DNA from: an uncultured Tateyamaria sp.
GTDB taxonomy: Bacteria > Pseudomonadota > Alphaproteobacteria > Rhodobacterales > Rhodobacteraceae
Length of the DNA stretch: 64,000 nucleotides
Direction of reading: 5' to 3'
NCBI RefSeq assembly: GCF_947503415.1
Contig: NZ_CANNDS010000007.1
Span: 1 to 64,000 of the forward strand
This document shows, one piece after another, positions 51,969 to 58,770 of this stretch (its first letter is position 1; every line of letters begins with the position of its first letter). The notes under the pieces were generated by a model, which was not told where the DNA came from, ran no database searches, and saw only the letters and a program-made list of their open reading frames with translations. The translations under genes were made by a program, and so were the position numbers.

Positions 51969-53197
51969 CGTTTGACTGTACCGTCCGCACACCACGCATC
52001 GAAAATCTCCAACGCCTTATCGGCAAATTCCGGATCATTGATGTGACAGCCGATGCGGTGTTGCTGCACATGCGCGGGCAAAGCGCGCTCCAACGCGGCC
52101 AGAAACACAGCCAACCCTTCGGCATTGTGCAAATCCGCCCCGTCCCGGTCCCATTCGCCCAGACCATGCTCCGGCAGGATCATCGCAACCGGCCCGGTGG
52201 CCCCTGCCAATTGCCGGGCATGGGCGTGAGCCACCTTTTTGCGTTCGTCCATGTCCAGAACAACGGACGACAACAAGCGGTTGTGGGCGTGCTGCATGTG
52301 GTCCGCCCACTTGTCCGCAATCGGCTGCCAGCCCACCACATCGACCAGATCATAGCACCCCGGGGCCACAATCTGTGGCGTGCCACGCGCGCCCGCATTC
52401 GTCAGCCGATCCGCCCCGGCCGAGATGTTGGAACCGTGAATATGATTGCCCAGCTCTTGCGTGCAGAAGTCAAAGACGCAGGCAAAGGCCCCCTGCCCGG
52501 CAAGGCTTTCGAACGCGCGCCCCCCCATGCCCGTGGCATGGAACACAGCGACTTCAAAACCGCGCGCCTCAAGCGCAGGCTTTAACGGGACCACGTATTT
52601 CAGGGCCGACGTACCCAGTGACATCATCCCGATCAGTGGCTTGTCAGGGTCGGGCATCTGCACCGCCCGGGCGGCCCCCAGCACAGCCCCCGCGGCCTGA
52701 GACAGCGACGCCTTACATACCGCATTCAAGCCATACAGCCCGCCAGCCCACAGGATCATCTGCGCATCCGCAGGCAGCCGTTCGGCAGGAATAAGCGGGG
52801 AAAAGGAAACGGTGGATACAATGTATTTGGGCACCCCAAGCGGCAGGGCCGACGCAACATCAAGCGCCAGATCGGTGCCCATCGTGCCGCCCAGTACGAT
52901 CATCCCGTCAAACGCTCCCTCCGCATAGAGGCGCGCAGCCAGCAGGCTCGCACCCTTCGCCATGATCTGCATTGCGTGGTTTTCGTCGCCACTGTCGATG
53001 GCAGCCTGAATGGAACTGCCACCCTCACCCGCAACATCATGCTTGGAATAATCGGTGGGCGCAGACGGGTCGCCCAGCACGGACACATCCATTGTGACAA
53101 CCCGCCCGCCCTGATCCCGGATCACACCGGCAAGAAAGCTCAGCTCGTCATCCTTGGTGTCATAGGTGCCGATCACCAGAATGGTCTTGTCGGTCAT
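51965..53197 (-). CDS. Tm-1-like ATP-binding / UPF0261 family protein
   Basis: This 410-residue protein belongs to the UPF0261 (Tm-1-like) family, which shares its N-terminal domain with plant Tm-1 proteins. It starts TILVIGTYDTKDDELSFL, with GGTMGTDLALDVASALPLG near residue 100 and APGCYDLVDVVGWQP near 280. The function in bacteria is unsettled; members occur with catabolic and regulatory genes. It converges with hpaR and lies 27 bp beyond the NtrC-like gene, whose direction is the same but upstream on its right. No reaction is assigned. Confidence 0.82.
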   Translation of the reverse strand: MTDKTILVIGTYDTKDDELSFLAGVIRDQGGRVVTMDVSVLGDPSAPTDYSKHDVAGEGGSSIQAAIDSGDENHAMQIMAKGASLLAARLYAEGAFDGMIVLGGTMGTDLALDVASALPLGVPKYIVSTVSFSPLIPAERLPADAQMILWAGGLYGLNAVCKASLSQAAGAVLGAARAVQMPDPDKPLIGMMSLGTSALKYVVPLKPALEARGFEVAVFHATGMGGRAFESLAGQGAFACVFDFCTQELGNHIHGSNISAGADRLTNAGARGTPQIVAPGCYDLVDVVGWQPIADKWADHMQHAHNRLLSSVVLDMDERKKVAHAHARQLAGATGPVAMILPEHGLGEWDRDGADLHNAEGLAVFLAALERALPAHVQQHRIGCHINDPEFADKALEIFDAWCADGTVKR

Positions 53198-53224
53198 GGG
53201 GCGCTCCTGACGTCTGCTGCGCGC

Positions 53225-54571
53225 CTATTCAGACCACACAGCCATCTTCCGGTCGATGGTTTTGCGCGACACACCCAGCCGGCGCGCCGCCTCGGCCCGG
53301 TTGCCATCGCATAGGTCAAGCATGCGCAGGATGTGACGCTGCACGACAAGATCAAGGTTCTCGATGGCCTGCGCGCCCGTGACACTACCGCCGCCCGAGA
53401 ACTCTTCGGGGAAGGCCCCAAGAATGACCGACCGCTCAATCAGATTGCGCAACTCGCGCACATTGCCGGGCCAGTCGTAGCGGCGCAGTTTCAACAGCGT
53501 TTCCTCGTCCAACTCAAGCGAGGGCATGGCCAGCGAGGCCGAAAACTGCGCCATGAAATGCGCGGCCAGTTCGACAATATCCTCCATCCGGTCCTTGAGG
53601 GGCGGCATGTCGATCTTGACCACGTGAATACGGTGATACAGGTCCGCGCGGAAGCGACCAGCCGCCACCGACGCCTCGATGTCATCATTGGTTGCGAACA
53701 GGAATCGAACGTTCAGCGGGATCTCCCGTTCCGCCCCCACTGGTCGCACCTTCTTATCCTCCAGAACGCGCAACAGGGCGGCCTGAACCGTCTCAGGCAT
53801 CTGCGCAATCTCATCAAGCAGCAGCGACCCCCCATCCGCCAACAGCAAAAGGCCGGGCTTCAGACGATCTTCGGCCTCGACCACGCCAAACAACTCTTCG
53901 GCAAAACGGTCGGGTTGGATTGTGGCGCAGTTCACGGGAACAAAGGGGGCGTCCGCCCGGTCGGACGCATCATGCAAATGCCGCGCAGCCATCTCCTTTC
54001 CTGTTCCACTGGCCCCGGTGAACAACACCGGCGTGGGCAAGGGGGCCAGACGCGCCAGCATCGCACGCACGTCTTCCATGGGTTCGGAATTGCCCAGCAG
54101 CTTGCCATGTCCGTTGCCCGACGACAGTTCGCGCCGCAGCAGCGTGTTGTCCCGTTGCAGGTACTTGCGATCCAGCGTGCGGGCCACAGCGCCCAAAATC
54201 TGGTTTGCGCGGAACGGTTTAAGCACAAAGTCACTGACCCCGGCGCGCAAGGCGGCAATGGCCGTTTCCAGATCTGCATAGGCGGTGATCAGGATCGCGT
54301 CGGCAAAGAACCCCTTGCGCTTCTGTTCGGTCAGCCAATCAAGGCCCGTGCCACCCGGCATCAAATTATCAAGGATCACCAAGTCGTATTGCGCCTCGTC
54401 CAGCGCCTTGGTCGCCTGCGCGGGCGAGCCGACGGCCTCGACCCGCTTGACCCGAGGTTCCAGCGTCTTGGTCAGAAAATGCCGCATGCCCGGCTCGTCA
54501 TCGATCACAAGGATCGACGCCCCGGCAAGGGACTTGCCATAGATGTCGGGAGTCGAGCGCGGCGCGTTCAT
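53225..54571 (-). CDS. NtrC-like response regulator without GAFTGA motif
   Basis: This 448-residue regulator has a receiver domain (VIDDEPGMRHFL, phospho-accepting Asp in LVILDNLMPGG, LKPF), an AAA+ domain (Walker A GASGTGKE, Walker B LLLDEI, Arg finger FRADLYHRI) and a Fis-type HTH (NRAEAARRLGVSRKTIDRKM). Between ELFG and LADGG there are only about 14 residues, and the GAFTGA loop that contacts sigma-54 is missing. Rhodobacter capsulatus NtrC also lacks it and works with sigma-70. It may control the adjacent formate dehydrogenase genes, possibly with the kinase at 6.4 kb. Confidence 0.88.
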   Translation of the reverse strand: MNAPRSTPDIYGKSLAGASILVIDDEPGMRHFLTKTLEPRVKRVEAVGSPAQATKALDEAQYDLVILDNLMPGGTGLDWLTEQKRKGFFADAILITAYADLETAIAALRAGVSDFVLKPFRANQILGAVARTLDRKYLQRDNTLLRRELSSGNGHGKLLGNSEPMEDVRAMLARLAPLPTPVLFTGASGTGKEMAARHLHDASDRADAPFVPVNCATIQPDRFAEELFGVVEAEDRLKPGLLLLADGGSLLLDEIAQMPETVQAALLRVLEDKKVRPVGAEREIPLNVRFLFATNDDIEASVAAGRFRADLYHRIHVVKIDMPPLKDRMEDIVELAAHFMAQFSASLAMPSLELDEETLLKLRRYDWPGNVRELRNLIERSVILGAFPEEFSGGGSVTGAQAIENLDLVVQRHILRMLDLCDGNRAEAARRLGVSRKTIDRKMAVWSE

Positions 54572-54575
54572 GGCT

Positions 54576-54701
54576 TCAGTCCAGCCTTACGGCGTCACCC
54601 GAATGCACGGCATCCGCAGAAAACCCCATCTCCTGCAGCACGAAATACGAGCCGACCGAGATTGCGATCATCGCGGCAAAGCCCATCATCATGGCTTTCA
54701 T
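54576..54701 (-). CDS. 41-residue membrane peptide
   Basis: This 42-codon frame (with stop) reads MKAMMMGFAAMIAISVGSYF and continues to a soluble tail ending VRLD. The first 23 residues form one membrane span. An excellent AAGGAGGACTGAAC precedes the ATG at 54701, and the gene starts 2 bp before the stop of the cytochrome gene is cleared and ends 4 bp before the regulator start. Tight packing between two genes supports translation. It may stabilise the formate dehydrogenase or cytochrome in the membrane. Confidence 0.7.
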   Translation of the reverse strand: MKAMMMGFAAMIAISVGSYFVLQEMGFSADAVHSGDAVRLD

Positions 54702-54703
54702 GT

Positions 54704-56002
54704 TCAGTCCTCCTTGGTTGCCGTGCGCAGAAACGCAATCAGATCAGCCCGGTCCTGCGGTTCGGCAATCACCTGCATCGGCATCTTAGAGCCGGGGATG
54801 TAATGGTCAGGCCCTTGGTCAAAGAGCGCATCAATGGTGGTGTCGTCCCACACAATGTCCGAACCATCAAGGATTGGCGAGTAGCGATAACCATCGACCA
54901 CCCCTGCCCTGCGCCCGAACACATTGTGCAGCGTCGGCCCTGCCTTGCGCGACGGGCCGTTCTCAAGACTGTGGCAGATCGAGCATTTGCGCATGAACTG
55001 CCGCTCGCCATTGCTCATCGTCTCGGCATCGCGCAGGAAACTGCGCTGTTCCCCTCCGGCGGGATCGTACGTGTCAAGCAAGGCAACAGGCCAGGCATAG
55101 ATCACGTCGTCGATCCCCCCGGCATGGATCACCGTGCCATCGTTTGAAAACGCCAGCGCCCAAACCGGCCCCTGTCGCATGGCGCGAAAGTCGCGCGTGA
55201 TCTGCCACGTTTTTGTGTCGATCATCATGATGAAGCCCTGCCCATCCCCAACCGCGAGCTGTCCAGAGGGCGCGTGGTGGTCCATCGACAGGATCGGGCG
55301 ACGATCAAGGGTCAAATCGACAAGCTCGTCTTCGCTTGTCAGATCGATGATCCGCGTTGCCCCATCCAAAGCGCCATAGGCAAGCCAGTCATCCGCAACA
55401 ACAATCCGGTTAATGCCAAAGCCCTGATTGGCGATGATACGGGACCCGTCGCCTTCCCAAACCCGCACCGTTCCATCGGATGAGGCGGAATAAAGCGTGC
55501 CATCGGGCGAAAAAGCCACGTCTGTGACATTTGACCGGTGGCCCAGCAGGTCTCCGCCAATCTTAACCGACGGCGGGTCGTCATTGCTGTCCAGCGCGTC
55601 GAAAAAGCTCAAAAGGCGGATGGAACCATCCCAACTGGCGATGGCAACACGGCTCTGATCCGGTGAGATGGCGATGCCGCTGATCTTGCCTTTCATTTTG
55701 GTGAGTTCGTACGGCTCGGACTGCCCCGCGCGCCACATCAGCACCCGAAAGTCGTCCCCGCCGGAAAAGGCCACCGGCCCCGCCTGATAATTCAGGGCCG
55801 TCACCGCGGCGTCATGCCCCTCCAACCATTGCGGGCCGGGCCAGACCCCAACCGAATTGTCAAAGCTGGCCGAGGCAAGCGTCCCATCGGGCGACACATC
55901 AAGCGCCATGATCGGCCCACCATGTCCCTTGTAGGTGGTGAACTCCTGCGCGCCGGCGGGCAGCGCGAGGCACACAAGCAGGCTACTCAGCAGGCGTCGC
56001 AT
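54704..56002 (-). CDS. WD40-repeat protein fused to cytochrome c
   Basis: This 432-residue periplasmic protein starts with a signal peptide (MRRLLSSLLVCLALPAGAQ). Residues 25-320 hold about six WD40 repeats (VSPDGTLASASFDNSVGVW; FSPDGTLYSASSDGTVRVWE). A class I cytochrome c follows, with one heme site CSICH near residue 340 and a distal Met in SKMPM. The ATG at 56002 lies inside the gamma-subunit gene end (20-bp overlap). It could carry electrons away from the formate dehydrogenase or stabilise it. Fusions of this kind are infrequent. Confidence 0.85.
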   Translation of the reverse strand: MRRLLSSLLVCLALPAGAQEFTTYKGHGGPIMALDVSPDGTLASASFDNSVGVWPGPQWLEGHDAAVTALNYQAGPVAFSGGDDFRVLMWRAGQSEPYELTKMKGKISGIAISPDQSRVAIASWDGSIRLLSFFDALDSNDDPPSVKIGGDLLGHRSNVTDVAFSPDGTLYSASSDGTVRVWEGDGSRIIANQGFGINRIVVADDWLAYGALDGATRIIDLTSEDELVDLTLDRRPILSMDHHAPSGQLAVGDGQGFIMMIDTKTWQITRDFRAMRQGPVWALAFSNDGTVIHAGGIDDVIYAWPVALLDTYDPAGGEQRSFLRDAETMSNGERQFMRKCSICHSLENGPSRKAGPTLHNVFGRRAGVVDGYRYSPILDGSDIVWDDTTIDALFDQGPDHYIPGSKMPMQVIAEPQDRADLIAFLRTATKED

Positions 56003-57188
56003 TTTTCGGGGCATCTTTGGGGGCCGCCTCGCCTTTCTTTTGCAACTCTTCCAGCCACAGCGAATGGTGCTGTTTGGCCCAGGCCTCGTCCACCTCGCCC
56101 GTGCCCATGGCGTCATACGCCCCTTCCATGCCGACCGACCCGATATAGATGTGCGCGATGATGATCGCCATCAGCACGAAGGCGACAATGGCGTGCCACG
56201 CTTGGGCGTACTGCATCTCTTCATGCGGGGCGAGGGCCGTGGGCAGCGGCCCATAGATCGGCAGACTTTCGATCCCTACGCTGCGCATCAGATCAAAGGT
56301 CTTCATGAACATCGGCAGCTCGAACGGGAACAGCAGCGACACCCCGGACAGGGAAATCGAGCCCCCCAGCAGGATCACGGACCAGAAGATGATTTTCTGG
56401 CCACCGTTGAACTTCTTGGCGGGGGGGTGCTTGGACCCGACAATGCCACCGGCCTGCGCAAACCACGTGATGTCGGTGCGGTTCGGGATGTTGTGCCAGA
56501 CCCACATCACGAACACCGCAAACAGCGCCACGATAAAGGCCCACGCCACGTTGTTGTGGATGTATTTCGACGCCAGCAGCAGCGTGGCGTTGAAATCCTT
56601 TGAGATGTAGGGCGCGATGAACATGCGCCCGAACAGGGTCAGAAGGCCGGTGATGCCCAGCAGAATGAAGGATCCGGCCAGCAGCCAATGCGCCGCCCGC
56701 TCCATCGTCTTGAACCGGGTGACGGTGCGCCCGGTCTTTTCGTAATCCAGCTTGACCCGACCGCGCAGGACAAAGAACACAAGCAGCAGCGCAATGGTCC
56801 CCAGCAACAGATAGCCGCCGTATTTGGCGAGCGGACCCTCGCGGAACTCCAGCCACGCCATGCCGCCATCCTGCATCAGGACCGACGCAACCTCGCCCCC
56901 CGATGACACGGTGATGTCGGCAGACCCATAGCGCAACGCACGCCACAGATCGGGATCGGATGCACCACCAAGCGTGCCCAACTGCCCCGACAGATCGCGC
57001 GCGGCACTTGCAGCATCGCCTGTTCTGGGTGCGACCTCTTCGCCGCGTTGACGCGCCAGAATGTCCTCGAGCGTTTGCGCCCCGCCCGTGGCAGACCGAT
57101 CTGTCACTGTCTCCTGTGCCGACACCATAGGCGCCGAGACGGGCAGCAGCCCAAGGCAAAGAACCAAAACCAGAAACGCTCTTAGCAT
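55983..57188 (-). CDS. Formate dehydrogenase gamma subunit, cytochrome b
   Basis: This 401-residue protein starts with a signal peptide (LVLVLCLGLLPVSAPMVSAQ), then a soluble periplasmic extension of about 100 residues, and ends with four or five membrane segments. HWLLAGSFILLGITGLL and HNNVAWAFIVALFAVFVMWVWH contain the heme-ligand His residues of FdnI/FdoI-type cytochrome b. It transfers electrons from the beta subunit to quinone. The start is ATG at 57188. It follows an FKBP gene and overlaps the cytochrome fusion gene. Confidence 0.88.
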   Translation of the reverse strand: MLRAFLVLVLCLGLLPVSAPMVSAQETVTDRSATGGAQTLEDILARQRGEEVAPRTGDAASAARDLSGQLGTLGGASDPDLWRALRYGSADITVSSGGEVASVLMQDGGMAWLEFREGPLAKYGGYLLLGTIALLLVFFVLRGRVKLDYEKTGRTVTRFKTMERAAHWLLAGSFILLGITGLLTLFGRMFIAPYISKDFNATLLLASKYIHNNVAWAFIVALFAVFVMWVWHNIPNRTDITWFAQAGGIVGSKHPPAKKFNGGQKIIFWSVILLGGSISLSGVSLLFPFELPMFMKTFDLMRSVGIESLPIYGPLPTALAPHEEMQYAQAWHAIVAFVLMAIIIAHIYIGSVGMEGAYDAMGTGEVDEAWAKQHHSLWLEELQKKGEAAPKDAPKNATPAE

Positions 57189-57224
57189 GTCATGTCTCTC
57201 CGTTTGCCGCGGGCGGGTGCGGCG

Positions 57225-57914
57225 TTAGCTGTCGATACTGATCAACTCGATGGTGAAATTCAGGACTTCATTCGGACCGATGGATTGCCCGGCCCCTTGG
57301 GTCCCATAGGCGGCCTCGGACGGGATCCAGACCTCCCACGTGGCACCGGGCTTCATCAGTTGCAGCGCTTCCTGCCAGCCACGGATCACCCCATTGACCG
57401 GAAAGGACGCAGGCGTGCCACGGGCAATGGAACTGTCAAAGACAGTGCCCGTCAAAAGTCGACCTTCATAGTGCACGGTCACGGAGTCTGTCGCGGCGGG
57501 GCTCTCGCCTGACCCTTCTTCGATGACCTTGTACTGCAGGCCGCTTTCGGTGGTGATCACGCCATCCTCGTCGCGGTTGGCGTCAAGGAAGGTATTCCCC
57601 TCTGCCAGCGCTGTTTCTCCGCGGGCTTGCGCCTGCTCTTCAGCCTTGGCGCTCAGCGCGGCAAAGGCGGCTTGTATTTCAGCGTCATCCAATCGAGGTG
57701 CCGTCCCATCCAGCCGATCCTGAATGGCCAGCGCCAGCGCGTCGACATCAAAGTCGGGAATGCCTTGCGACGCCAGTTGCTGGCCGATCTGCAGGCCTAT
57801 GCCATAGGCGACGCGCGCCTCGACGGTGTCAAGCGCAGGGGCGTCTTGCGCCATGGTCGGAGCTGCTGCGGACAGGGCCACGGTCAGAACCAGCGCGGAA
57901 GTGAAACGATGCAT
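57225..57914 (-). CDS. Periplasmic FKBP-type peptidyl-prolyl isomerase
   Basis: This 229-residue protein has a signal peptide (MHRFTSALVLTVALSAAAPT, cut near MAQ), a helical Mip/FkpA-like N-terminal domain (residues 30-110), and a C-terminal FKBP domain (SVTVHYEGRLLTGTVFDSS, GVIRGWQEALQLMKPGATWEVWIPSEAAYG). It assists protein folding in the periplasm. Its location between the beta and gamma genes of formate dehydrogenase is unusual and suggests help in assembling this complex. The ATG at 57914 has AAAGG before it. Three hairpins separate it from the beta gene. Confidence 0.88.
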   Translation of the reverse strand: MHRFTSALVLTVALSAAAPTMAQDAPALDTVEARVAYGIGLQIGQQLASQGIPDFDVDALALAIQDRLDGTAPRLDDAEIQAAFAALSAKAEEQAQARGETALAEGNTFLDANRDEDGVITTESGLQYKVIEEGSGESPAATDSVTVHYEGRLLTGTVFDSSIARGTPASFPVNGVIRGWQEALQLMKPGATWEVWIPSEAAYGTQGAGQSIGPNEVLNFTIELISIDS

Positions 57915-57989
57915 GGGAAGCCTTTCAAGAAACGGAAACATCATACGATCGTTGCTAGCGCCTCTGCGCGATGAACCCAAATAAACAGA

Positions 57990-58012
57990 AGCGGAGCGCG
58001 CGGAACTCCGCT
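57990..58012 (-). terminator. Hairpin upstream of the FKBP gene
   Basis: AGCGGAG (57990-57996) pairs with CTCCGCT (58006-58012). On the minus strand it is followed by TCTGTTTATTT. It looks like a weak intrinsic terminator or attenuator between the beta subunit and FKBP genes. Confidence 0.4.
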
Positions 58013-58032
58013 GCGGGCCGTGTTTGGAAAAG

Positions 58033-58050
58033 GGGCGCCACGCGGCGCCC
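58033..58050 (-). terminator. Intrinsic terminator-like hairpin
   Basis: GGGCGCC/GGCGCCC with a 4-nt loop, followed on the minus strand by CTTTTCC. This is the best rho-independent terminator shape in this gap, 100 bp after the beta-subunit stop, and may reduce transcription into the FKBP-gamma part. Confidence 0.5.
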
Positions 58051-58069
58051 GATTTCATGACTGTGATCG

Positions 58070-58095
58070 CCCGGGCAGCCTTACCGCTGCCCGGG
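58070..58095. terminator. Strong 10-bp hairpin after the beta-subunit gene
   Basis: CCCGGGCAGC pairs with GCTGCCCGGG across a 6-nt loop, the most stable hairpin in the gap 57915-58149. It has no T-run in either direction, so it may protect the 3' end of the upstream mRNA rather than terminate. Confidence 0.45.
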
Positions 58096-58149
58096 TTTGG
58101 GGGACTGTCGGCGCGTGGGTTGGGCACACTGGCCGACGATCCCTTTCGT

Positions 58150-58758
58150 TTAGCCGTCCTGACGGCCGTAGGCTGAACCCCAGCCCCACGCGCCCGAGCC
58201 GAAGCCACGGGCCACCACACGCTCGCGGTAGATGGCCGACACAACGTCGCCATCACCGGCCAGCAGCGCCTTGGTCGAACACATCTCGGCGCAGATGGGC
58301 AGCTTGCCCTCGGCGATCCGGTTGCGCCCGTACTTGGCGAACTCCGCGGTGGAGTGGGTTTCTTCGGGACCACCGGCGCAGAAGGTACATTTGTCCATCT
58401 TGCCGCGGGAGCCGAAGTTGCCGGCCTGCGGGAATTGCGGCGCGCCAAAGGGGCACGCGTAGAAGCAATATCCACACCCGATGCAGAGGTCCTTGGAGTG
58501 CAGAACCACTCCTTCCTCGTTCTGGTAAAAGCAGTCTACCGGGCAGACCGCCATACAAGGTGCATCGGAACAGTGCATGCAGGCCACGGAAATCGACCGT
58601 TCGCCGGGATCACCATCATTGATGGTCACCACGCGGCGGCGGTTGATGCCCCAGGGCACTTCATGCTCGTTCTTACACGCCGTGACGCAAGCGTTGCATT
58701 CAATGCAGCGCTCGGCGTCGCACAGGAACTTGGCTCTCGCCTGTCCTCCTAATGCCAT
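58150..58758 (-). CDS. Formate dehydrogenase beta subunit, four 4Fe-4S clusters
   Basis: This 202-residue ferredoxin-like subunit holds four cysteine groups: CIECNACVTACKN, CMHCSDAPCMAVCPVDC, CIGCGYCFYACPFG and CTFC...CAEMC. It passes electrons from the catalytic subunit to cytochrome b. It is shorter than E. coli FdnH and lacks the C-terminal membrane helix of that protein. Start ATG at 58758 after GGAGGAAACGAC, 12 bp beyond the alpha-subunit stop. It ends in a Gly/Trp/Ser-rich tail of unknown role. Confidence 0.92.
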   Translation of the reverse strand: MALGGQARAKFLCDAERCIECNACVTACKNEHEVPWGINRRRVVTINDGDPGERSISVACMHCSDAPCMAVCPVDCFYQNEEGVVLHSKDLCIGCGYCFYACPFGAPQFPQAGNFGSRGKMDKCTFCAGGPEETHSTAEFAKYGRNRIAEGKLPICAEMCSTKALLAGDGDVVSAIYRERVVARGFGSGAWGWGSAYGRQDG

Positions 58759-58770
58759 GTCGTTTCCTCC

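Noticed and set aside
53333-55147. 604-codon open frame on the + strand
   Set aside because: It lies opposite the NtrC-like regulator and the cytochrome fusion, which have clear domains. GC-rich third positions produce such antisense frames.
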